A stretch of 16,864 nt of DNA from Planctomycetota bacterium (GCA_016200155.1 JACQFG010000231.1:1-16864); one strand, 5' to 3'; shown: positions 1-9,260, counted from the stretch's first letter. Numbers and translations: made by a program. The notes: a model not told the origin generated them from the letters alone.

Positions 1-2
1 AG

Positions 3-551
3 CGCTTCAGCGTCCGCGAGGAGGCCCGCGGCCAGGCCGACAACCGCCGCCGCACGCTGGCCGGCCTGCGCGGCCGCGTCGTCGAGGTCGGCGCGGGCAA
101 CGGCCTGAACTTCGAGCACTACCCCGACACCGTCACCGAGGTCCTCGTCGAACTGAAGCGCCCGCCGATCGCCAAGTTCTTCCCGAACCAGGGAAACTAC
201 GTGCGCTTCCGCCTCAGCCCGGATGTCGCGATCGGCATCGGCGCCCGCATCAAACATCCCGGCGACGGCTGGCACGGCGACACGGTCGAGCTGTCCGCCG
301 TCAAGCAGCAGAATAGCGACGAGATGGACCCCTACGAACGCCTGCTCGGCGACGCGATGGACGGCGAAGGCATCCTGTTCACGCGCGAGGACGCCGTGGA
401 AGCCGCGTGGCAGATCGTGCAGCCGGTGCTGCGCCCGCCCGGCCACGGCGCCCGTCTGCCGGAGTACGAGCAAGGTTCATGGGGCCCGAGCGAGGCGGAT
501 GAGCTGGTGAAAGGATACGGCGACTGGAACGACCCGAAGGCGGAAGGGTAA
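3..551 (+). CDS. zwf: Chimeric ORF: SAM-methyltransferase N-terminus fused in frame to glucose-6-phosphate dehydrogenase C-terminus (5' partial)
   Basis: The frame is open from the first base and stops with TAA at 549-551. The first ~45 residues read as a class I SAM methyltransferase: RRRTLAGLRGRVVEVGAGNG contains motif I (E-x-G-x-G-x-G), followed by LNFEHYPDTVTEV. From about residue 45 the sequence changes to the C-terminal half of glucose-6-phosphate dehydrogenase (TEVLVELKRPPIAKFF, later NSDEMDPYERLLGDAMDGE and a C-terminal YEQGSWGP). The join falls on a TEV string (135-143) expected in both families. The methyltransferase lacks all later motifs. The dehydrogenase lacks its NADP-binding Rossmann domain and catalytic histidine region, so neither half should be active. 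If the methyltransferase start is used, it lies just upstream of the window. The family assignments are firm. Whether the fusion is real, a decayed remnant or an assembly join cannot be decided here. Confidence 0.75.
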   Translation, partial: RFSVREEARGQADNRRRTLAGLRGRVVEVGAGNGLNFEHYPDTVTEVLVELKRPPIAKFFPNQGNYVRFRLSPDVAIGIGARIKHPGDGWHGDTVELSAVKQQNSDEMDPYERLLGDAMDGEGILFTREDAVEAAWQIVQPVLRPPGHGARLPEYEQGSWGPSEADELVKGYGDWNDPKAEG

Positions 552-566
552 CGACTTCGGGTCTTC

Positions 567-623
567 GTTTAGCGCCCGCAGTGAAGCGCCGAGCGACTTG
601 GCGCTTCACTGCGGGCGCTAAAC
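567..623. repeat. 24-bp perfect inverted repeat between convergent gene ends (family A; likely bidirectional terminator)
   Basis: Arms 567-590 and 600-623 are perfectly complementary over 24 bp with a 9-nt loop. The outer arm reads GTTTAGCGCCCGCA. On the plus strand the right arm is followed by AAAGAAAAAAC. The repeat lies 15 nt after the dehydrogenase stop and 12 nt after the lactonase stop (read on the minus strand), so it could terminate both transcripts. The same arm core recurs at 3308-3355 in a promoter-side position, which suggests a dispersed repeat family used secondarily as a terminator. Confidence 0.85.
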
Positions 624-635
624 AAAGAAAAAACT

Positions 636-1769
636 TCACTTCGCAATCGGCATAAACCGCACGCACACCGGGCCGCCGACTTCGACGCTGCTGCCGGTCG
701 GCGTCAGCTCGCCGGTCTTCTGATCGATGGCGAACGAGATCACGCTGTTGCCCGACTGGTTCGCGACGAGCATGTACTTGCCCGTCGGCTCGATGGCGAA
801 GTTGCGCGGGGTCTTGACGCCGCGTGCTTCGTGGCCGACCGCGGTCAGTGCGCCGGTCTTCTTGTCGATGGCGAAGATGGCGATCGAGTTGAAGGGGTCG
901 CGGTTGGAGACGTAGACGAACTTGCCGGACGGGTGCACGACGACCTCGGCGGTGCTGCCGCCCTTGCGTTTTTCGTCCTTGGGCAGTGTGGTGATGACTT
1001 GCTTCTGCTTGAGGACGCCTTTCTCGGCGTCGTAATCCATGGCGATCAGGGTCATGGACATTTCGCCGTTGGTGTAGGCGGTCTTGCCGTCGGGATGGAA
1101 GGCGAAGTGGCGCGGGCCGGAGCCGGCGGGGGTGTCGAATTCGCCGTGCGGGATGAGGTTGCCGGTATCGGGCTCAAGGCGATAGATGATGATCTTGTCG
1201 AGGCCGAGGTCGGCACAGAAGGCGAATTTGTTGGCCTTGTCCATGTTGATGGAATGGCCATGCGGCCCCTTCTGATTGGGGAGGATGCTGCTGCCTTTGT
1301 GTTGGCGGAACGAGCTGTAGTCTCCGAGGAGCTTTCCGTCCTTGTCGATGGGGATCGAGACGCAGCTGCCGCCAACGTAATTGGCGGCCAGCACATAGCT
1401 GCCGCTGGCATCGACAACGAGATGGCAAGGCCCATCGCCGCGGGAGGGCGCGTCGTTGAGCTTGGTGAGGTTGCCGGTCTTCTTGTCGATAGCGAAGGCG
1501 ACGACGCCCGACTTCTTGCCGCCGGCTTCACCGACGGCATAGAGGAACTTCTGGTTGGGATGAATGGCGACGAACGACGGCGATGTCATTTCGCCGGCGA
1601 GCTGCAGGTTCGAGAGCTTGCCGTCTTTTAGATCGATTTCACACTGGTAGATGCCCTTGGACAGCTTGCCGGTGTAGGTGCCGAGGTAGACGCGGAATTT
1701 CTCCGGCGTTTGCGCGGCGACGACGCCGGGCAGGAGCAGGAACGCGAACAGAAACAGCAGGTACTTCAT
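636..1769 (-). CDS. Secreted lactonase-family seven-bladed beta-propeller (6-phosphogluconolactonase-like)
   Basis: The 377-residue product starts with a signal peptide (MKYLLFLFAFLLLPGVVAAQ, cleavage near AAQ). It continues as a lactonase (PF10282, YbhE/Pgl-type) propeller: FRVYLGTYT near residue 25, repeated blades ending in xxAIDKKTGxL, and the family signatures GDGPCHLVVD, GPHGHSINMD and GSGPRHFAFHPDGK. Length fits the family. In E. coli the cytoplasmic relative hydrolyses 6-phosphogluconolactone. An exported version must act on another lactone or sugar acid, or has lost that role, so no gene symbol is given. ATG at 1769 is supported by AGGAG about 9 nt upstream. It is the last gene of a same-strand run behind the DUF1501 gene, with a 97-bp gap that contains an inverted repeat. 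Family is confident, substrate unknown. Confidence 0.85.
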   Translation of the reverse strand: MKYLLFLFAFLLLPGVVAAQTPEKFRVYLGTYTGKLSKGIYQCEIDLKDGKLSNLQLAGEMTSPSFVAIHPNQKFLYAVGEAGGKKSGVVAFAIDKKTGNLTKLNDAPSRGDGPCHLVVDASGSYVLAANYVGGSCVSIPIDKDGKLLGDYSSFRQHKGSSILPNQKGPHGHSINMDKANKFAFCADLGLDKIIIYRLEPDTGNLIPHGEFDTPAGSGPRHFAFHPDGKTAYTNGEMSMTLIAMDYDAEKGVLKQKQVITTLPKDEKRKGGSTAEVVVHPSGKFVYVSNRDPFNSIAIFAIDKKTGALTAVGHEARGVKTPRNFAIEPTGKYMLVANQSGNSVISFAIDQKTGELTPTGSSVEVGGPVCVRFMPIAK

Positions 1770-1793
1770 GGATGCGGACTCCTAGAAAAGCCT

Positions 1794-1856
1794 ATCCACG
1801 AAGGACACGAAGAACGCGAAGAGAAATCCTTCGTGTTCTCCGCGGCCTTCGTGGAT
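1794..1856. repeat. Imperfect 28-bp inverted repeat, CCACGAAGGACACGAA family (family B)
   Basis: Arms 1794-1821 and 1829-1856 pair with about four mismatches around a 7-nt loop. The left arm contains CCACGAAGGACACGAA, which recurs identically at 9185-9200. It fills most of the gap between the DUF1501 stop and the lactonase ribosome-binding site, beginning 25 nt upstream of the lactonase ATG. Similar G-A-A-rich tandem-like palindromes are dispersed in many environmental bacterial genomes. A role as attenuator, terminator or mRNA-stabilising hairpin is inference. Confidence 0.75.
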
Positions 1857-1866
1857 GAATGGGTGG

Positions 1867-3294
1867 TCATGCGAGGATGTCGTGGACGATGTTGCCGTGT
1901 ACGTCGGTCAGGCGGAAGTCGCGGCCCTGGTAGCGGTAGGTGAGGCGCGTGTGTTCCAGGCCGAGCAGGTGCAGGATGGTCGCTTGCAAGTCGTGCGGAT
2001 GGACCGGATTTTCGCCAACGTCGAAGCCTAGCTCGTCGGATTCGCCGTAGCTCATGCCGGGCTTAAAGCCGCCGCCGCATGCGAAGATGGTGAATGAGAA
2101 CGGATGATGATCGCGACCCAGATTGGCGCTGTTGGCGGTGCGGCCCTCGCGGAACGGGCTGCGGCCGAATTCGCCCGACCAGATGACGATGGTCTCGTCC
2201 AGGAGGCCGCGATGCTTGAGATCGCGGATGAGCGCGGTGACGGCCTTGTCCATGGTGCGGCACTTGACGGGGAGGCCGACCTTGATATCGCGGCCGGTGC
2301 CGGTGCCGTGGAAGTCCCAGCCCCAGTCGTGAAGCTGGACGAAGCGAACGCCGCGCTCGATGAGCCGGCGGGCGAGCAGGCAGTTGTTGGCGAAGCTGGC
2401 GGCGCCGGGCTGGGCGCCGTAGGAATCGATCACGCGCTGCGGCTCGCGCGTGATGTCCATCACTTCGGGGACGGCGGTCTGCATGCGGAAGGCGAGTTCA
2501 TATTGTTCGATGCGCGTGCGCGTTTCGGGATTGCCCAGTTCGGCGGCTTGCAGCTCGTTGAGATCGCGCAGTGCGTCGAGGCTGAGCCGGCGCATGTCTC
2601 GGTCCATGCCGGCGGGGTTCGAGACGTAGAGCACCGGGTCGCCCTGGCTGCGGCACTGGACGCCCTGGTAGATCGACGGGATGAAGCCGTTGTTCCAGCA
2701 GCTATTGCCGGCGCTCGGGAAAGTGCCGCTGGAGACGAGAGCGATGAAGCCGGGCAGGTCCTGGCTTTCGGACCCCAGGCCGTAGGTGACCCACGAGCCC
2801 ATCGACGGCCGGCCGAACTGCGGCGAGCCGGTGAAGAGCAAAAGCTCGGCCGGGGCGTGATTGAACTGCTCGGTGTGCATCGACTTGATGAAGCAGAGTT
2901 CGTCGGCGATCGTCGGCAGATGCTGCACCGCCTCGGACATCCACTGCCCCGATTGGCCGTGCCGGGCAAAGCGTTGCGGCGTACCCAGGAGCCGTGGCAC
3001 ACCGCTGGTGAACGCGAAACGCCGGCCTTGCAGAAACGATTCGGGACACGGCTCGGCATTGCGGCGCACGAGCTGCGGCTTGTAATCGAACAAGTCGAGG
3101 TGCGGCGGCGACCCGGCCATGTGCAGGTAGATGACGTTCTTCGCCTTGCCCGGATAGTGGGGAGCGCGTGGCCGCAGCGGATTGGGAGCGTTTTGCGCTT
3201 TCGCGTTGCCTGCCATCAGCGATGCCAGGGCGATGCCCCCGATCCCGAGCTGGCAGTCGCGCAGGAAATGCCGGCGGGTGACGTTGATGTTCAT
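1867..3294 (-). CDS. DUF1501 family Tat-exported protein (alkaline-phosphatase/sulfatase-like fold)
   Basis: The 475-residue product begins MNINVTRRHFLRD, a twin-arginine export motif (R7-R8-H-F-L), followed by a hydrophobic stretch (GIGGIALASLMAGNAKA). The rest matches DUF1501 (PF07394): AKNVIYLHMAGSPPHLDLFDYKP after the signal, IKSMHTEQFNHAPAELLLFTG in the middle, and WSGEFGRSPF with GRDHHPFSFTIFACGGG near the C-terminus. DUF1501 belongs to the alkaline-phosphatase-like superfamily, but its biochemical activity is undefined. In planctomycetes it is typically encoded beside a DUF1549/DUF1553 partner, as here: the partner is upstream across a 71-bp gap holding a perfect inverted repeat. ATG at 3294 is supported by GGGAGA about 8 nt upstream. 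Confidence 0.92.
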   Translation of the reverse strand: MNINVTRRHFLRDCQLGIGGIALASLMAGNAKAQNAPNPLRPRAPHYPGKAKNVIYLHMAGSPPHLDLFDYKPQLVRRNAEPCPESFLQGRRFAFTSGVPRLLGTPQRFARHGQSGQWMSEAVQHLPTIADELCFIKSMHTEQFNHAPAELLLFTGSPQFGRPSMGSWVTYGLGSESQDLPGFIALVSSGTFPSAGNSCWNNGFIPSIYQGVQCRSQGDPVLYVSNPAGMDRDMRRLSLDALRDLNELQAAELGNPETRTRIEQYELAFRMQTAVPEVMDITREPQRVIDSYGAQPGAASFANNCLLARRLIERGVRFVQLHDWGWDFHGTGTGRDIKVGLPVKCRTMDKAVTALIRDLKHRGLLDETIVIWSGEFGRSPFREGRTANSANLGRDHHPFSFTIFACGGGFKPGMSYGESDELGFDVGENPVHPHDLQATILHLLGLEHTRLTYRYQGRDFRLTDVHGNIVHDILA

Positions 3295-3310
3295 GATCGA
3301 TCTCCCGGTT
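3295..3310 (-). promoter_or_regulatory. Ribosome-binding leader AACCGGGAGATCGATC of the DUF1501 gene
   Basis: Read on the minus strand, the 16 nt before ATG are AACCGGGAGATCGATC, with GGGAG as Shine-Dalgarno. It is almost identical to the leader of the PVC cytochrome gene at 15398-15412. The inverted repeat at 3308-3355 ends inside it, so the hairpin foot touches the Shine-Dalgarno region. Confidence 0.6.
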
Positions 3311-3355
3311 TACGTTTAGCGCTCGCATGGCAGCATGCGAGCGCTAAACGTAAAC
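3308..3355. repeat. 22-bp perfect inverted repeat, 4-nt loop (family A)
   Basis: Arms 3308-3329 and 3334-3355 are perfectly complementary with loop GCAG. The arm contains GTTTAGCGCTCGCA, which matches the arm of the 567-623 repeat at 13 of 14 positions. Here it lies between two same-strand genes, directly upstream of the DUF1501 ribosome-binding site and 10 nt after the DUF1553 stop. It could terminate or protect the end of the upstream message while leaving the downstream gene to start afresh. Confidence 0.85.
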
Positions 3356-3365
3356 AAGAACTAAA

Positions 3366-5864
<2,499 letters not shown>

Positions 5865-5946
5865 GACGAGTCCTGCGATGAGAAATCAGGCGGGTCGAGT
5901 CATGACCATATTACGCATTCCACGCCCACAACGCAAACGAAATTTA

Positions 5947-6002
5947 CCTCACGCAAAGGCGCAAAGCCGCAAAGGGAATTCGCTTTGCGCCCTTGCGTGA
6001 GG
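5947..6002. repeat. 20-bp inverted repeat, CACGCAAAGGCGCAAAG family (family C), between divergent genes
   Basis: Arms 5947-5966 and 5983-6002 pair at 19 of 20 positions. The left arm reads CCTCACGCAAAGGCGCAAAG, with a further GCAAAG copy in the loop. It occupies the 181-bp gap between the divergent DUF1553 and ThuA genes and ends 2 nt before a TATACT box facing ThuA. Dispersed ACGCAAAGGCGCAAAG palindromes are familiar from other bacterial genomes as intergenic repeats. Copy number in this genome cannot be seen from one window. Confidence 0.8.
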
Positions 6003-6004
6003 CA

Positions 6005-6010
6005 TATACT
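6005..6010 (+). promoter_or_regulatory. Candidate -10 box TATACT for the ThuA-like gene
   Basis: TATACT matches TATAAT at five of six positions and lies 35 nt before the ATG at 6046, directly after the family C inverted repeat. No convincing -35 is seen at standard spacing because that position falls inside the right arm of the repeat. The ThuA Shine-Dalgarno is GGAG at 6035-6038. Confidence 0.3.
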
Positions 6011-6045
6011 GTAGTCATCCGATTCAGAGCCTATGGAGTTCAACG

Positions 6046-6840
6046 ATGCGATCCCTTACTGTCCTGTTGACCCTGATCGCTTTTGCATGCACGGGTTGGG
6101 CCGGCGCCGGCGAAAAGACCAAGATCCTGCTCATCGGCAAGGATCGCGATCATCCCTACGCCACCCATGAGTACATGGTCGAATGCGCCTTGCTCGCCAG
6201 CTGTCTCAAGCAGACCAAAGACGTCGAGACCGTCATCTCCAACGGCTGGCCGCGCGATCCTGCGACGTTCAAGGACGTCAAGGCGATCGTCCTCTACACC
6301 GCGAACGGCGGCAATGTCACGTTTGACCCGCTCCACAAGGAGCAGACCGACAAGCTGCTCAAGGCCGGCGTCGGGCTCACCGCCGTCCACTGGAGCACCG
6401 GCGCCAACAAGAAGGCCGGCGACCTCTGGCTCGACGCCCTGGGCGGCTGGTTCAGCACCGATTTCTCCAAGCTGAACACGACGACCACCAAGCTCAAGCA
6501 AGCCGATCCGAAGCACCCGATTTGCCGAGGGTGGACCGAATACGATCTGCGCGACGAGTTCTACCTGGAACTCAAGTTCAAGGAAAAGATCACGCCGGTA
6601 CTGCAAGTCGAGCTGAACAAAAAAACGCACACCGTCGCCTGGACCTACGAGCGACCCGAATCCAACAACGGCCGATCGTTCGGCTGCGTGCTCGGACATT
6701 TCCACTCGAACTTCGGCGAAAAGCAATTTCGGCAAATGCTGGTGAACGGCATTCTGTGGACGGCCCATCGCGAGGTGCCCGAGATGGGGGCGCCGGTGGC
6801 AGTGAAGGCGAAGGATTTGGAGTTGCCGCCCAAGAAATAG
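6046..6840 (+). CDS. Secreted ThuA-like protein
   Basis: The 264-residue product starts with a signal peptide (MRSLTVLLTLIAFACTGWAGAG, cleavage near residue 20). It then shows the ThuA-like (PF06283) class I glutamine-amidotransferase-like fold: KILLIGKDRDH at the start, HEYMVECALLASCL, AIVLYTANGGNV, GVGLTAVHWSTGA, then RGWTEYDLRDEFY and GRSFGCVLGHFHSNF near the C-terminus. ThuA is linked to trehalose and disaccharide use in rhizobia. Exported planctomycete paralogues occur beside DUF1501/DUF1553 and PVC proteins, so a role in extracytoplasmic sugar processing is inferred, with no reaction assigned. GGAG 7 nt before the ATG supports the start. It diverges from the DUF1553 gene and is followed after 2 nt by an inverted repeat. 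Confidence 0.88.
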   Translation: MRSLTVLLTLIAFACTGWAGAGEKTKILLIGKDRDHPYATHEYMVECALLASCLKQTKDVETVISNGWPRDPATFKDVKAIVLYTANGGNVTFDPLHKEQTDKLLKAGVGLTAVHWSTGANKKAGDLWLDALGGWFSTDFSKLNTTTTKLKQADPKHPICRGWTEYDLRDEFYLELKFKEKITPVLQVELNKKTHTVAWTYERPESNNGRSFGCVLGHFHSNFGEKQFRQMLVNGILWTAHREVPEMGAPVAVKAKDLELPPKK

Positions 6841-6842
6841 CG

Positions 6843-6883
6843 CACCATGAAAATCTAAAGTTGATCTTTCGATTTTCATGGTG
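6843..6883. repeat. 13-bp perfect inverted repeat with nested 4-bp stem (family D)
   Basis: Arms CACCATGAAAATC (6843-6855) and GATTTTCATGGTG (6871-6883) are perfectly complementary. Inside them, AAAG (6857-6860) and CTTT (6866-6869) extend the hairpin after one mismatch, leaving loop TTGAT. It begins 3 nt after the ThuA stop and ends 13 nt before the ATPase ATG. It can act as a ThuA 3' hairpin, and its right half overlaps the candidate ATPase promoter. Confidence 0.8.
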
Positions 6884-6889
6884 TACAAT
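6861..6889 (+). promoter_or_regulatory. Candidate sigma70-type promoter within the family D hairpin, leaderless
   Basis: TTGATC at 6861-6866 (four matches to TTGACA) and TACAAT at 6884-6889 (five matches to TATAAT) are separated by exactly 17 nt. Transcription should start around 6896-6897, at the ATG at 6897, which would give a leaderless ATPase message. That agrees with the absence of a good Shine-Dalgarno; only CCAGG precedes the ATG. Confidence 0.45.
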
Positions 6890-6896
6890 TCCAGGC

Positions 6897-8069
6897 ATGA
6901 TCGACCGCAAAGCCGACATGCAGAGCGTTCGTGAGGCCCTCAATCGCAGCAGGGTTGTCGCCATCTTGGGGCCGCGCCAATGCGGCAAGACGACCTTGGC
7001 GCGGCAACTCGTTGCCGCGGATTCACTGAATTACTATGACCTTGAGGATCCGCTCAATCTGGCCCGCTTGAGCGAGCCCGCGACGGCGCTGCGTTCGCTC
7101 AAAGGGCTGGTCGTGATTGACGAGATCCAGCGCCGACCGGAACTGTTTCCTCTGCTGCGCGTGCTCGCCGACCGCCGGCCTTTGCCAGCTCGTTTTCTCA
7201 TTCTCGGCAGTGCCTCGCCCGATCTCTTGAAACAGTCATCGGAGAGCTTGGCCGGCCGGATCGAGACCGTGGCCTTGGCAGGCTTTCGCCTTGCCGACCT
7301 CGGTACACCGGCGCTGCGCCGGCATTGGATGCGCGGCGGTTTCCCCCGGTCGTACACGGCGCGGACCGAGGCCGACTCGGCATCATGGCGTCGCCAGTTC
7401 GTGAACACGTTTCTGGAGCGCGACATTCCGCAGCTCGGCATTCAGATTCCCGCCGTCGCCCTACGCCGCTTCTGGAACATGATCGCCCACTACCACGCGC
7501 AGATCTGGAACGCAGCAGAGCTGGCCCGCGCCCTTGCCGTTACCGAGCCGACCGTCCGTCGCTACCTCGACCTGCTCAGCGGCGTTTTCATGCTCCGCCA
7601 GCTCCCCCCCTGGTTCGAGAACCTCGGCAAACGCCAGGTCAAGGCGCCAAAGGTATATGTCCGCGACAGCGGCCTGCTGCACGCCTTGCTCGGAATCGGC
7701 CATCAACGCGATCTGGAAATGCATCCCAAGGTCGGCGCATCCTGGGAAGGTTATGCAATCGAGGAAGTGCTCAAAGCGCTAACCCCGGATGAGGCCTATT
7801 TCTGGGCTACCCATCAAGGCGCCGAACTCGACCTGCTGCTCTTCAAGCATGGCCGACGCTTCGGCATCGAGTGCAAGCGCATGGACGCCCCAAGGCTGAC
7901 GCCATCAATGCGTGTCGCGCTCGCAGACTTGAAACTCGATCGCCTCATCGTCGTATATCCGGGAGACCAACGTTATTCGCTGGACAAGCGCGTCGACGTG
8001 ATGCCGCTGGCGCATCTAATCGGATCGGGAGTCGATGTGAGGGGCATTCTCGAGAAGCCGCGCCGTTAA
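6897..8069 (+). CDS. AAA_14 ATPase with DUF4143 C-terminal domain
   Basis: The 390-residue product is a standard-length member of the AAA_14/DUF4143 family. The P-loop is GPRQCGKTT (residues 25-33) and Walker B is GLVVIDEIQ (D75, E76). NTFLERDIPQLG precedes a winged-helix-like segment (WNAAELARALAVTEPTVRRYLDLLSGVFML). The C-terminal DUF4143 region has a restriction-endonuclease-like core: ELDLLLF (D312) and IECK (E325, K327). The frame is open much further upstream through the ThuA gene, but the family N-terminus and the promoter position support ATG 6897. These ATPases are common, patchily distributed accessory genes of unsettled role. Some resemble nuclease-like or toxin-linked proteins, which is inference. 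Its stop overlaps the stop of the convergent gene at 8066. Confidence 0.9.
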   Translation: MIDRKADMQSVREALNRSRVVAILGPRQCGKTTLARQLVAADSLNYYDLEDPLNLARLSEPATALRSLKGLVVIDEIQRRPELFPLLRVLADRRPLPARFLILGSASPDLLKQSSESLAGRIETVALAGFRLADLGTPALRRHWMRGGFPRSYTARTEADSASWRRQFVNTFLERDIPQLGIQIPAVALRRFWNMIAHYHAQIWNAAELARALAVTEPTVRRYLDLLSGVFMLRQLPPWFENLGKRQVKAPKVYVRDSGLLHALLGIGHQRDLEMHPKVGASWEGYAIEEVLKALTPDEAYFWATHQGAELDLLLFKHGRRFGIECKRMDAPRLTPSMRVALADLKLDRLIVVYPGDQRYSLDKRVDVMPLAHLIGSGVDVRGILEKPRR

Positions 8070-9166
8070 TCCCCCGCCGGGCGAAACTCCAGCCGCAGCT
8101 TCTGCGGCGGCAGCTTCGGCGTCTTCAGGTCGCGGTCGAAAGGCCGCAGCGGGTTGTTGCCGGCGACGTCTTCGAGATCGCCTTTCACTTCCAGATAATA
8201 GGTCCGTACCTTCCAGTTGTGTTTGGGCAGGAGCGCCCACGACTTTTCGTGCTGGCCGATCTCGATGTCGCCTTCGACGCGCTGACCCTTGTCGTCGAGA
8301 ACGCTCAGGTATTTCTGCAGGCCGCGGTGATCGATGCTCTTGGGAAACTCGACGATCAGCCGTTCGCGGGTGCCGGCGCAGGCCGACGATACCTTCCACT
8401 GGCTCAGTTCGAGGCGCGTGCGGTCCTCCGGTGTAGTGCGGAATTTCTTGACGATGTCCTTGCCGATCTTGTTCCCGTCGGGATCCGTCATCTCGCCGCG
8501 GATGACCAGGGAATACTGGCGTTTCTCGTAAAGCACGGGGCCGAGCTGTTCGCGCAAAAGGACGCCCCATTTGATGCGGCCCGGATGGATGTAGATGATC
8601 AGGCAGTTGTTCTCTTCGTCCCAGATTTCATCGAGCAGCCACGGGTCATCGATGACCTTGCCCTTGTCGTCGACGAGGACGATCTGGTCGAAGATCTCCT
8701 TGCCGCCGCGCATGGGGCGGTCGAAGTAGATGTAGAACTTGAGGTGATTGGCAGGCAGCACGTCGGCGGTCGGATAGATCTTGACGACCTGCGGCGGCGA
8801 TTTGGGCGCCGGCGGCGGCATGCGGTAGTCGAGCGTCGTCAGCTTCTTCGGATGGTGATAGTCAATGCGATAGGTCTGCCCGGCATCGAACGGGAAACGC
8901 GGCGTGAAGACCAATTCATTGTCCGTGCGCTCGTATTTGCCGAGCATGGAAGGCCCGGTCTTTTTCGTATCCGGATCGATGAGCGCAACCGTCAGCACCG
9001 ATTCGCCGAACTCTTGCTTCCAGCGCCCCTTGGGCAGCTTGGCCGCATAGTCCGCCGGCAAGCGTGCCACGACCTCGCGCCCCTGGCCGGGCAACGCGCG
9101 CACACGCAGCACCGGCTCCTGCGGTTGAGTCCACGCACCAACAGTCAGCAGCAACAGTCCGATCAT
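8066..9166 (-). CDS. Secreted protein with bacterial Ig-like (SbsA-type) domain, function unknown
   Basis: The 366-residue product has a short hydrophobic N-terminus (MIGLLLLTVGAWTQ) that looks like a signal peptide but lacks the usual basic residues. About residues 120-230 resemble an SbsA-type Ig-like domain (VVKIYPTADVLPANHLKFYIYFDRPM, with a conserved proline and aromatic pattern). A second similar beta-rich module (LIVEFPKSIDHRG, DVAGNNPLRPFDRD) follows to the C-terminus. Such proteins are frequent in planctomycetes and have no assigned reaction. ATG 9166 is the first ATG after an in-frame TGA nine bases upstream, and the ribosome-binding site is weak (TGGA). The stop shares TTAA with the convergent ATPase. 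An inverted repeat starts 19 nt upstream of the ATG. Confidence 0.8.
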   Translation of the reverse strand: MIGLLLLTVGAWTQPQEPVLRVRALPGQGREVVARLPADYAAKLPKGRWKQEFGESVLTVALIDPDTKKTGPSMLGKYERTDNELVFTPRFPFDAGQTYRIDYHHPKKLTTLDYRMPPPAPKSPPQVVKIYPTADVLPANHLKFYIYFDRPMRGGKEIFDQIVLVDDKGKVIDDPWLLDEIWDEENNCLIIYIHPGRIKWGVLLREQLGPVLYEKRQYSLVIRGEMTDPDGNKIGKDIVKKFRTTPEDRTRLELSQWKVSSACAGTRERLIVEFPKSIDHRGLQKYLSVLDDKGQRVEGDIEIGQHEKSWALLPKHNWKVRTYYLEVKGDLEDVAGNNPLRPFDRDLKTPKLPPQKLRLEFRPAGD

Positions 9167-9184
9167 CGTGATTCAATCCATTAG

Positions 9185-9245
9185 CCACGAAGGACACGAA
9201 AACCACGAAGGCGATGCCCCTTTGTGATCTTTGTGCCCTTCGTGG
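9185..9245. repeat. 27-bp imperfect inverted repeat, CCACGAAGGACACGAA family (family B)
   Basis: Arms 9185-9211 and 9219-9245 pair at 22 of 27 positions around a 7-nt loop. The first 16 nt of the left arm, CCACGAAGGACACGAA, are identical to those in the 1794-1856 repeat. It lies between two minus-strand genes, 15 nt after the stop of the propeller-like gene and 19 nt upstream of the Ig-like protein start. Both family B copies therefore have the same relation to the genes around them. Confidence 0.8.
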
Positions 9246-9260
9246 ACGTTTTCCTTTTCG

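Noticed and set aside
831..1631. Long plus-strand open frame opposite the lactonase gene
   Set aside because: It is the antisense shadow of a well-supported lactonase; its composition is the valine/glycine/aspartate-rich pattern of reversed GC-rich codons and it has no ribosome-binding site.
7871..9184. 437-codon plus-strand frame across the ATPase end and the Ig-like gene
   Set aside because: It overlaps two supported genes in another frame and has the low-complexity look of antisense GC-rich DNA.
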